5,959 bases of DNA, taken from Bryobacteraceae bacterium (lineage in GTDB: Bacteria > Acidobacteriota > Terriglobia > Bryobacterales > Bryobacteraceae). The translations under genes were made by a program, and so were the position numbers. The notes under the pieces are model-generated. The model was not told the origin of the DNA. It did not search any database and saw only the letters and a program-made list of their open reading frames with translations. Within the stretch, counting starts at the first letter, position 1. Each line of letters opens with the position of its first letter. The stretch spans positions 1 through 5,959 of the forward strand of contig CANGVB010000258.1 in assembly GCA_947456995.1 (NCBI GenBank), given 5' to 3'. Below are positions 1 to 5,959 of the stretch, piece by piece.

Positions 1-720
1 AACAACTTCCTTAGGCCCGCCCAGCGGCAGCGCCTCAGGAATCGCGTCCGCAAAATCGCCACGCTTCCAGCCACCCCAACTCGACTCAACCAGCTTGCGC
101 GTAGCGGCAAGATCCACATCCCCCGCCACAATCATCGTTGTATTTTCGGGCCGGTAATAACGGCTGTGAAACTGTCGCGAAAACTCATACAGCTCTGGCA
201 TCACCTCGATATCCCGCAGAAATCCCATGGTTGTGTGTTGGTAAGGATGACGCTCAAACGAAACCTCCCGCAACTTTTCATGCATCAGGTGAAAAGGCTC
301 AGCGCTGTCCTTGTTGTACTCGGCCAGCACCGCCCGCGCCTCAGTCCGAAACACCTCTTCGCCGTATTCAAGATTGGCAAAGCGGTCTGCTTCCATCTCA
401 AGAATCTGCGGCAGATCCTCACGCGTAAACGTCGTGTGATAAACCGTCAGATCGTCATCGGTATAAGCATTCTGAGCCGCGCCAGCCTGCTTCAAAACGG
501 ATTCATACCGCTCCGGCGGGTAAGCCGCAGTCCCCCGAAACATCATGTGTTCAAACAAATGCGCAAACCCGCTCTTGCCCGCCTCAGTTTCATTGCGAGA
601 CCCCACATGCACCACGATGTAAAGCGACACAATATGCGGAAACCCGGTCGGCACAGTAATCAGCCTCAACCCGTTCGGGTAATCATGCTGATCGTAGTCA
701 AAAGGAAAAATCTTGGTCAT
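1..720 (-). CDS. M16 family zinc metallopeptidase (insulinase/pitrilysin-like), 3' end outside window
   Basis: Reading leftward from the ATG at 720, the frame is open for 240 residues to the window edge, so only the N-terminal part is visible. Residues 54-58 are HLFEH, the inverted zinc-binding HxxEH motif of M16 peptidases, with H54 and H58 as zinc ligands and E57 as catalytic base. E134, 75 residues after the motif within AEYNK, fits the third ligand. The YYRPENTTMIVAGD stretch (about 187-200) matches the end of the first M16 half-domain. Family members cleave peptides inside a two-half clam-shell, so a second half-domain is expected beyond position 1. The start is supported by AGGGAG at 724-729, three bases before the ATG. 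No signal peptide is visible (it begins MTKIFPFDYD), suggesting a cytoplasmic enzyme or a non-classical route. The substrate is unknown. The catalytic motif is intact, so this is not an inactive M16 partner subunit. Confidence 0.93.
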   Translation of the reverse strand, partial: MTKIFPFDYDQHDYPNGLRLITVPTGFPHIVSLYIVVHVGSRNETEAGKSGFAHLFEHMMFRGTAAYPPERYESVLKQAGAAQNAYTDDDLTVYHTTFTREDLPQILEMEADRFANLEYGEEVFRTEARAVLAEYNKDSAEPFHLMHEKLREVSFERHPYQHTTMGFLRDIEVMPELYEFSRQFHSRYYRPENTTMIVAGDVDLAATRKLVESSWGGWKRGDFADAIPEALPLGGPKEVV

Positions 721-768
721 GCGCTCCCTGATTTGTTACTGTTTTTAGAGTCTCACTCTTTGACATAA
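721..768. promoter_or_regulatory. 48-bp divergent spacer between the M16 gene and the small unknown gene
   Basis: These bases must hold, or overlap, the 5' signals of two divergent genes. On the minus side AGGGAG (724-729) is a Shine-Dalgarno match for the M16 gene. A weak -10 candidate on that strand is TCTAAA (749-744, four of six matches to TATAAT), without a convincing -35. On the plus side there is no Shine-Dalgarno sequence before the ATG at 769. A 5-bp inverted repeat with a 3-base gap (AGAGT CTC ACTCT, 747-759) sits mid-spacer and could be an operator half-site pair, but arms this short often occur by chance. Confidence 0.35.
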
Positions 769-1050
769 ATGAGCGTACTCGTACGAATCGGCCGCAAAAA
801 AGCCATACTCTGCGCAGGCACTTGGAGTTGCGCCGACCCGCGTCTCGAAGAGCAACTGCAGGCCGCTCTCGAAATCTGGGTTCAGAAGACCGGCGGCCCA
901 CCCATTGGTAATCCCGATCCCGATAAATACGCGGCAGAAGCAATCCGCCTCGAGATGGATTACGAGATCCTGATCAGCAATCGCCCAAAGCGCAGCAACG
1001 TCAAGAACGCCTATCTTGCCAAGCGCCAAATCCGTCTGCCTTTCTTCTAG
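769..1050 (+). CDS. Small protein of unknown function, 93 residues
   Basis: I do not recognise this protein. It has 93 residues, looks soluble, has no signal peptide or membrane segment, and begins with a basic stretch (RIGRKK, 6-11). Two cysteines (C15, C21) flank a short AGTWS segment. Then come an amphipathic stretch (about 25-40, rich in L, E and Q), a Gly/Pro-rich turn (GGPPIGNPDPD, 42-52), a second acidic helix-like part (54-68) and a basic tail ending RLPFF. I call it real because its codons favour C or G at the third position like the neighbouring genes, the residue mix is protein-like, and it fills the gap between two confident genes exactly. The ATG at 769 is the only reasonable start, since the next in-frame Met is residue 63. 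No Shine-Dalgarno sequence precedes it, so a leaderless or weakly initiated message is possible. It converges on the tesA-like gene with a 3-bp gap. Confidence 0.78.
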   Translation: MSVLVRIGRKKAILCAGTWSCADPRLEEQLQAALEIWVQKTGGPPIGNPDPDKYAAEAIRLEMDYEILISNRPKRSNVKNAYLAKRQIRLPFF

Positions 1051-1053
1051 GAA

Positions 1054-1737
1054 TTACTTGGTCAGCAGCGGCTGCAGGTACTTAAACACATTGTTGGCAA
1101 CTGCGGCTGCGCCCTTCGCTGTCGGGTGGATCCCGTCGGGCTGCATCATTCCAGGCTTGTTGTAAACGCCCTCAAGAACAAAAGGCATAAACGGATATTT
1201 ACTGTTTATCGCCAGCGCTTTATACATTCCCTCGAAGTCCCGAATATAGTCGCGCCCGTAGTTCCTGGGGAGTGTAATCCCTAAAACCAGAATCTTGCTG
1301 CCCTTGGTTTCCAGCCGCCGCGAGATCTGCATCAGGTTATCCCGGCTCTTGGCCAGTGCAATCCCCCGCAGCCCATCATTACCGCCCAACTCGAGCAGCG
1401 TCACCTTGGGCTCAAGCTTCATCGCATCATTCAATCGATCCACGCCCCCGGAAGTCGTATCGCCACTGATCCCGGCATTGACCACCTGATATTTGTAGCC
1501 CTGCTGATCCAGAATCTTCTGCAACACGTCCGGATAGGTCTCCCCGGCGTCAATGCCGAATCCGGCGGTAATGCTGTCGCCGAAACAAAGCACTACCGGG
1601 CGTGTATCTTTCGGTGGCGCAGCCGCAGTCGGCTTCGGAAGTTCCATCTTCTCTTCCGGCTCAGCACTTTTCTGCGCACAACCACCTAACGCAAGCATCA
1701 TCAATAATGTTGTCGAGAATAAAGAAAACAGTCTCAC
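1054..1737 (-). CDS. tesA: TesA-like SGNH/GDSL esterase (arylesterase / lysophospholipase type), predicted lipoprotein
   Basis: This is an SGNH-family hydrolase that should cleave ester or thioester bonds of lipid-like or aryl substrates outside the cytoplasm. With the GTG start at 1737 it has 227 residues. Residues 1-20 form a lipoprotein signal (MR, a hydrophobic stretch, then LALGGC with C20 as the lipidated residue). Residues 21-47 form a Pro/Lys/Glu-rich tether. The catalytic blocks are complete: GDSITAG with nucleophile S55, SGDT with G82, GGND with N110, and DGIHP with D201 and H204. The open frame runs upstream to an ATG at 1830, but that start would add 31 residues, spoil the signal peptide and overlap the divergent ABC gene by 63 bp. 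A GTG at 1764 is a weaker alternative. No Shine-Dalgarno sequence precedes 1737. The gene lies divergently beside ybbA-ybbP as in E. coli. E. coli TesA has a cleaved, non-lipid signal, so the anchor is a difference. Confidence 0.92.
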   Translation of the reverse strand: MRLFSLFSTTLLMMLALGGCAQKSAEPEEKMELPKPTAAAPPKDTRPVVLCFGDSITAGFGIDAGETYPDVLQKILDQQGYKYQVVNAGISGDTTSGGVDRLNDAMKLEPKVTLLELGGNDGLRGIALAKSRDNLMQISRRLETKGSKILVLGITLPRNYGRDYIRDFEGMYKALAINSKYPFMPFVLEGVYNKPGMMQPDGIHPTAKGAAAVANNVFKYLQPLLTK

Positions 1738-1767
1738 GACTGTCAGAATAAGTAATATAAGCACCCA
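1738..1767. promoter_or_regulatory. 30-bp divergent promoter region between tesA and ybbA
   Basis: The spacer is only 30 bp and has an A/T-rich core (TAATATAA, 1753-1760) in otherwise GC-rich DNA. The core reads as a -10 element on both strands: plus TATAAG at 1756-1761 (five of six matches to TATAAT) and minus TATATT at 1759-1754 (five of six). Neither has a strong -35 at 17 bp; the plus candidate at 1733-1738 matches TTGACA at three positions. Plus-strand transcription would begin about 7 bases after the -10, almost at the A of the ATG at 1768, so the ybbA message may be leaderless. This agrees with the absence of a Shine-Dalgarno sequence. Any -35 or operator must lie inside the opposing gene. 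This is inferred from spacing and consensus only. Confidence 0.45.
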
Positions 1768-2463
1768 ATGTCGAATCCTATTGCAGTTGAAGTCGATCAA
1801 GTCACCCGCGAAATTGACTCCGGAACCCACCTCGTCAAGATTCTAAAGGGGATCTCTTTCCAAATCCCACACGGAGAATTCGTCGCCATCATGGGTGCCT
1901 CCGGCAGCGGCAAGAGCACCCTCCTCGGCCTCCTCGCTGGCCTCGACTCCCCAACCACCGGCCACATCTTTCTCGACGGCACCGACATCACCAACCTCAA
2001 AGAAGACGACATGGCCCGCGTCCGCGGCTCGAAAATCGGCTTCGTCTTCCAGAGCTACCAGCTCATCCCCACCCTCACCGCTGAAGAAAACGTCCTCCTC
2101 CCGCACGAGCTCTCCGGTAAATCCGGCGACGGCAGCCCGCGCGCCAAACAACTCCTCGCCCAGGTTGGCCTCCTCGATCGAGCCTCCCATTACCCCATCC
2201 AACTCTCCGGCGGCGAACAACAACGCGTTGCCCTCGCACGCGCCTTCATGACTCAGCCTCCAATCCTGCTCGCCGACGAACCCACCGGCAACCTCGACAC
2301 CGCCAACGGCCGCATCGTCCTCGATCTCCTCATCAAGCTCAACCGCGAAGAAAAAACCACCCTCGTCATGGTTACCCACGACAAAGAACTCGCCACCTAC
2401 GCAGACCGCGTCATCACCCTGCGCGACGGCCTCCTCGTCTCAGACGAACGGAAAGCGGCATGA
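1768..2463 (+). CDS. ybbA: ABC transporter ATP-binding protein, YbbA / LolD / MacB-type
   Basis: This is the cytoplasmic ATPase that powers the permease encoded next to it. At 231 residues it is a single nucleotide-binding domain of the usual length for the LolD/YbbA group. All motifs are present in order: Walker A GASGSGKST (43-51), Q-loop Q95 in FQSYQ, signature LSGGEQQR (146-153), Walker B ILLADE with D170 and E171, D-loop GNLD, and switch H204 in VTHD. The LADEPTGNLD wording is typical of the type VII (MacB/LolCDE/FtsE-like) ATPases. The start at 1768 lacks a Shine-Dalgarno sequence. Its TGA stop overlaps the permease ATG in ATGA (2460-2463), which implies translational coupling and one transcript. 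LolD, MacB-type or antimicrobial-peptide exporters have similar ATPases; the adjacent tesA and the single large ten-helix permease favour YbbA. Confidence 0.95.
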   Translation: MSNPIAVEVDQVTREIDSGTHLVKILKGISFQIPHGEFVAIMGASGSGKSTLLGLLAGLDSPTTGHIFLDGTDITNLKEDDMARVRGSKIGFVFQSYQLIPTLTAEENVLLPHELSGKSGDGSPRAKQLLAQVGLLDRASHYPIQLSGGEQQRVALARAFMTQPPILLADEPTGNLDTANGRIVLDLLIKLNREEKTTLVMVTHDKELATYADRVITLRDGLLVSDERKAA

Positions 2464-5018
2464 CGCAAAGCTTTACCCTCGGCGCCGCCCGCAAGATCGC
2501 CTGGCGCGAAGCACGCGCTTCCAGCTTCAAATTCCTCTTCGTCATCCTCGCCGTAGCAGTCGGCGTCGGCGCGCTCACCGGCGTTAGAGGCTTCTCGACA
2601 TCCTTCCGCCGCATGCTCAATTCCGAAGCGCGCACCCTGATGGCCGGCGACGTCTCAGCGCGTGTCTTTATCCAACCCGACGCGAAGCAACAGGAAGTGC
2701 TGGACAGCTTCACCACCAAAGGCTCACGCCTCACCCAGATCACTGAGACCGTAACGATGGCTGCCAAGCCCGGTAACCCCACCCCAGTCCTCGTCTCACT
2801 CAAAGCCGTCGACCCCACCCAATACCCCTTCTACGGCGAAGTCATCTTCAACCCCAAACAGAGCATCAGCACCGCCCTCTGTGACAACTGCGTCGTAGCC
2901 GCACAAGAGCTCCTCCTCCGCCTCAACCTCGAAGTCGGCGGCACCATGCGTCTCGGCGGCAAAGACTTCCGCGTCTCAGCCATCGTCGAAAAAGAACCAG
3001 ACCGCATGACCGGCAGCCTCAACGTCGGCCCTCGCATGATGATGTCCCGCAAAGCCCTGGCCACCACAGAACTGCTAACAGAAGGCAGCCGCGCCGCCCA
3101 GCGCTTCCTCGTCAAACTCCCCCCCGTAGGAGCAGACGTAACAGCCACCCGCGACCTCCTCAAGAAAACCTTCCCCGACGCCCTAGTCACCGACTACCGC
3201 GAAACCCACCCCCTCATCACCAGAGGCCTCAACACCGCCACCAGCTTCTTAAGCCTCGTCAGTCTCGTCGCCCTCATCATTGGCTCACTTGGCGTCGCGA
3301 TGGCCATGAACTCCCACCTCCAGCAAAAGCTCGACAACATTGCCGTCATGAAATGTTTGGGGGCCCGCTCCGGCCAAATCATCAGCATCTACCTGATGCA
3401 AACCCTCGCCCTCGGCGCGATCGGCGGCGTCTTCGGCATCGGCTTCGGCGTAGCCGTCCAACTCGCCTTCCCCACCCTGATCGAGCGTTACTTCCAGATG
3501 CGTCCAGACTTCTACTTCGATTGGGCCTCGGTCGCACAGGGCTTCTTCGCAGGCCTCTTGAGCACCCTCCTCTTCACCCTTCCCCCGCTGCTCAGCATCC
3601 GCGAAATCAAACCCAACACAATCTTCCGCCGCGACATGGCCACCGCCAAAGGCACCTGGCGCGAGCGTCTCGCCCAATCCCGCACCGCCATCCTCTGCGG
3701 CGCACTCATCCTCGTCGGCTTGGGTCTATTGGCCGGCTGGCTCGCAGGCTCCAAGCTCGATGAAGCCATCCGTCTCGGCTCCTGGTTCGCCGGCGGTCTG
3801 GCAGTAAGCCTGGCCATCCTGGGCGGCTTCGCCTGGCTCCTCCTCAAAGCCCTGAAGCGCCTCTCCCCGCTAACAAAGGGGAGCCTCCGCCACGGCCTCG
3901 CCAACCTCTACCGCCCCGGCAATCAAGCAGAAGCAGTCCTGGTAGCCATCGGCATCGGTGTAATGTTCACGCTAACCATCTATCTGGTCCAACACTCGAT
4001 CCTCACCGAGATCGCCGAAAGCGCCCCCCCCGGAATGCCCAACGTCTTCATGATCGACATCACCGAGACCATGAAAGACGGCGTCACCAAACTGGTAAAC
4101 GAGCAACCCGGCGTCGAGAAAGGCGTCGAGCTCATCCCCAGCGTCGCAGCCAGGCTCACCCACGTCCAGGGAGTAGAAGTCTCCAAGATGGAGCTCAAAG
4201 GCTTTGGCCGCCGCTTCCTGCAAACCCGATCCATTACCTGGAACCAGAACCAACCCAAAGGCACCAAACTGCTGCAAGGCAAATGGTTCACAGCAACCGA
4301 AACCGGCAAAGTAGCGGTAACGCAAGACACCGCCGAAGCCCTGAAACTAAAGCCCGGAATGGTCCTCGATTGGACCGCAGCCGGCCGCCCCTTCCGCACC
4401 GAAGTCGCAACCATCTTCCGCCAGGAAAGCGTAAGAGCCGGAGCAACACAGGAATTCATCCTCGACCCCGCAACCCTCAAAGGCCTCCCCGTAATCTACT
4501 TCGCAGGAGCAAGAGTCAAGACCGACCAGGTAGCAAAAGTACAAGCCGCCATCTACGGCAAGTACCCAACCATCAGCATCATCAACATAGCCGACGTCCT
4601 CGACATCATTCAGGAAGTAGTAGACCAGATAGCCGTAGTAATCCGCTTCATCTCCGGCTTCGCGATCCTCGGCGGAGTCATCATCCTGGCAGCCAGCGTA
4701 GCCGGCACAAGATTCCGCCGCATCCGCGAAGTAGTGATCCTCAAAACCTTCGGAGGAACCCGCAACAAGATCGCCACGATCTTCAGCGTAGAATTCCTCC
4801 TGCTAGGCCTTTGCGCCGGAACACTAGGAAGCGCATTAGCAACCGGCTTCACCGGAATCCTCTTAAAGCGGTTCTTCACCGAAGCCGAATTCAAACTCGA
4901 GTACACCGCGCTAGCGATAGCAATCCTCGGCTCCGCCCTAATAGCCAACGCCGCCGGCTGGGCCGCCAGCGCCCGCATCCTCAATCAGAAACCGCTTGCA
5001 ATCCTTCGGGAAGATTAG
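2460..5018 (+). CDS. ybbP: ABC transporter permease with two FtsX domains, YbbP-type
   Basis: This is the inner-membrane partner of the upstream ATPase. It has 852 residues and about ten predicted membrane helices: 24-45, 262-284, 308-330, 357-380, 410-430, 441-463, 491-511, 725-748, 776-800 and 814-834. Large extracytoplasmic domains lie at about 46-258 and 515-722. The two FtsX cores (262-385 and 725-850) look like duplicated halves: AVMKCLGARSGQI (295-307) and VILKTFGGTRNKI (759-771) are equivalent segments next to the ATPase contact helix. One polypeptide with both halves and two central helices distinguishes YbbP from MacB, LolC and LolE, which have four helices. GGAAAG at 2450-2455 serves as ribosome binding site within the end of ybbA. 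Known type VII systems use ATP for mechanical work across the membrane rather than classical channel transport. A CxxC motif (C141, C144) lies in the first outer domain. The stop codon overlaps that of the convergent M28 gene. Confidence 0.93.
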   Translation: MTQSFTLGAARKIAWREARASSFKFLFVILAVAVGVGALTGVRGFSTSFRRMLNSEARTLMAGDVSARVFIQPDAKQQEVLDSFTTKGSRLTQITETVTMAAKPGNPTPVLVSLKAVDPTQYPFYGEVIFNPKQSISTALCDNCVVAAQELLLRLNLEVGGTMRLGGKDFRVSAIVEKEPDRMTGSLNVGPRMMMSRKALATTELLTEGSRAAQRFLVKLPPVGADVTATRDLLKKTFPDALVTDYRETHPLITRGLNTATSFLSLVSLVALIIGSLGVAMAMNSHLQQKLDNIAVMKCLGARSGQIISIYLMQTLALGAIGGVFGIGFGVAVQLAFPTLIERYFQMRPDFYFDWASVAQGFFAGLLSTLLFTLPPLLSIREIKPNTIFRRDMATAKGTWRERLAQSRTAILCGALILVGLGLLAGWLAGSKLDEAIRLGSWFAGGLAVSLAILGGFAWLLLKALKRLSPLTKGSLRHGLANLYRPGNQAEAVLVAIGIGVMFTLTIYLVQHSILTEIAESAPPGMPNVFMIDITETMKDGVTKLVNEQPGVEKGVELIPSVAARLTHVQGVEVSKMELKGFGRRFLQTRSITWNQNQPKGTKLLQGKWFTATETGKVAVTQDTAEALKLKPGMVLDWTAAGRPFRTEVATIFRQESVRAGATQEFILDPATLKGLPVIYFAGARVKTDQVAKVQAAIYGKYPTISIINIADVLDIIQEVVDQIAVVIRFISGFAILGGVIILAASVAGTRFRRIREVVILKTFGGTRNKIATIFSVEFLLLGLCAGTLGSALATGFTGILLKRFFTEAEFKLEYTALAIAILGSALIANAAGWAASARILNQKPLAILRED

Positions 5019-5959
5019 CGCCCTAGCCGCACATCCATATCCGCCAGCACGTAAGCAAACACCGCAAGCTGCGCCACATTCTTCTTAAACTCCACCGGGT
5101 CGATCTTGTCCAAAGTATCGGCCGCAGTATGATGCCATTCCATATAGCGCTTCCCAACAGTCCTCACCCCGCTCCCAATCACACCCTCCCGCATGATTGG
5201 GCCAATATCGGTCCCGCCACCACCCGGCGTCACAAGCCCAGCCCCAATCGGCTGCAGCAGCTTTCCGATCTCGCGCATCTGCGCCAGCGCCTTCTCTCCA
5301 CCACCCGTAACCCCTAAACCAACAGGACGCTCCGCCCCACCATCCATCTCAATCGCGATCACATGATTCTTCAGTTGATCCTTAAACTGATCCCGGTAAG
5401 CCATCCCACCGCGCGTCCCATTCTCCTCATTAGCCCAAAACACAACACGTATCGTACGTTTCGGCCTCAGCCCCAACTGCTTCAGCAAAATCAGCGCCTG
5501 CAGCGGACCAATACACCCACTCGCATCATCATGAGCCCCCTGCCCCACATCCCAACTATCGAGATGCCCGCTAATCACCACCACCTCATCCGGCTTCTCA
5601 CTCCCACGCAACTCCCCAATCACATTAGCCCCATCCGCATCCGGCAAAATCTTCGCCTCGCTCGAATAATGCACAACAACTCTCTCCCCACTAACAACCA
5701 ACCGCTCCAGCGTCCCTAAACTCTCCTCCGACAACGCAGCTGCAGGAATCAACGGCACGCCCTCTTCAAAAGCCGTAACCCCCGTATGAGCCGAGTTCGC
5801 CGCCGGCACACCAGCACTCCGAATCAAAACCGCCGCCGCACCCAATTTAGAAGCCCGCGAAGGCCCACTCCGCCGGAAAGCCCCCGTCACCCCGTAACTC
5901 ACCCAAGGCGGATGAAACAACACAATCTTCCCCGCCACCCCAGCCCGCCCCAACTTCTC
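5015..5959 (-). CDS. M28 family metallopeptidase, carboxypeptidase Q-type with PA domain, 5' end outside window
   Basis: The frame is open from the window edge, giving 314 visible residues that begin within the protein. A TTG at 5953 is probably not the start, because the frame continues upstream and the text there is already mid-domain. Visible residues 1-100 resemble a protease-associated (PA) insert (GVAGKIVLF, IPAAALS). Residues from about 105 onward are the M28 catalytic domain with all two-zinc residues. Counting from the edge these are H132 in GHLDSWD, bridging D144 in HDDASG, E178 (base) and E179 (ligand) in ANEENG, D206 in EMDGG, and H277 in HHTAADT. GHLDSWDVGQGAHDD and GLRPKRT closely recall carboxypeptidase Q (PGCP), a secreted dipeptidase/carboxypeptidase. 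A signal peptide would be expected in the missing part, which I estimate at 100-200 residues. The substrate is not predictable. The gene converges on the permease with overlapping stops and no room for a separate terminator. Confidence 0.93.
   Translation of the reverse strand, partial: EKLGRAGVAGKIVLFHPPWVSYGVTGAFRRSGPSRASKLGAAAVLIRSAGVPAANSAHTGVTAFEEGVPLIPAAALSEESLGTLERLVVSGERVVVHYSSEAKILPDADGANVIGELRGSEKPDEVVVISGHLDSWDVGQGAHDDASGCIGPLQALILLKQLGLRPKRTIRVVFWANEENGTRGGMAYRDQFKDQLKNHVIAIEMDGGAERPVGLGVTGGGEKALAQMREIGKLLQPIGAGLVTPGGGGTDIGPIMREGVIGSGVRTVGKRYMEWHHTAADTLDKIDPVEFKKNVAQLAVFAYVLADMDVRLGR

Noticed and set aside
760..765. Perfect TTGACA (-35 consensus) just before the small gene
   Set aside because: A -10 at normal spacing would fall at 782-788 inside the gene, where only a three-of-six match exists. 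It cannot drive the ATG at 769.
745..1029. Minus-strand open frame opposite the 93-residue gene
   Set aside because: It overlaps the M16 promoter spacer and lacks a ribosome binding site. The plus-strand frame has the better codon pattern and fits the gap exactly.
1738..1830. Longer tesA start at the ATG at 1830 (31 extra residues)
   Set aside because: It would overlap the divergent ABC gene by 63 bp and place a hydrophilic leader plus a second hydrophobic stretch before a well-formed lipoprotein signal. The extension looks like chance open frame.
1843..2379. 178-codon minus-strand open frame opposite the ABC ATPase
   Set aside because: It is a low-complexity Glu/Gly/Ala/Val-rich shadow created by the C-rich third positions of the ATPase gene.
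5001..5015. Small stem-loop (TCC TTCG GGA) at the end of the permease gene, as a terminator
   Set aside because: The stem is only three pairs, lies within coding sequence and is not followed by a T-run.
1768..5018. LolCDE or MacB identity for the ABC pair
   Set aside because: The permease is a single 852-residue protein with two FtsX halves and about ten helices, unlike LolC, LolE or MacB with four helices each. The tesA neighbour also points to YbbAP.
4283..5026. Long plus-strand open frame of 247 codons inside the permease gene
   Set aside because: It is an Arg/Pro/Ser/His-rich shadow of the permease frame, lacking any recognisable fold. The permease frame has complete FtsX domains through this region.
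5951..5953. TTG at 5953 as the start of the M28 peptidase
   Set aside because: The frame stays open to the window edge and the residues at this point already look like the inside of a PA domain, so the gene is simply cut by the window.

Overview
The window reads as ordinary, densely packed, GC-rich bacterial chromosome (about 58-63 % G+C in the lines I counted by eye). It holds six protein genes and no RNA gene, mobile element, CRISPR array or long intergenic gap. The gene set (an M16 peptidase, an M28 carboxypeptidase Q-type peptidase, and a divergent tesA / ABC transporter cluster with an esterase lipoprotein) would fit a Gram-negative such as a member of the Acidobacteriota. That placement is an impression from protein style, not a demonstrated one.

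Layout. Positions 1-720 (minus) carry the first 240 residues of an M16 zinc peptidase whose 3' end lies outside the window. After a 48-bp divergent spacer, 769-1050 (plus) encodes a 93-residue protein I do not recognise. It converges, with a 3-bp gap, on a TesA-like SGNH esterase lipoprotein (1054-1737, minus). A 30-bp divergent spacer separates tesA from a two-gene plus-strand operon: an ABC ATPase (1768-2463, YbbA type) that overlaps by 4 bp a 852-residue, ten-helix permease (2460-5018, YbbP type). The permease stop codon overlaps the stop codon of a convergent M28 metallopeptidase (5015-5959, minus), whose 5' end lies outside the window.

How the genes work together. The centre is the known tesA-ybbA-ybbP neighbourhood in the same divergent arrangement as in Escherichia coli. 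There, ATPase and permease form a type VII (MacB/LolCDE-like, mechanotransmission) ABC system acting with the extracytoplasmic hydrolase TesA on hydrophobic molecules. The main local twist is that this TesA carries a lipoprotein signal and a Pro/Lys/Glu-rich tether rather than being a free periplasmic enzyme. The two flanking metallopeptidases have complete catalytic motifs but no evident link to the transporter.

I found no clear new system. The points most worth a second look are the lipid-anchored TesA, the compact shared promoter region between tesA and ybbA, a CxxC motif in the permease's extracytoplasmic domain, and the unassigned 93-residue protein.
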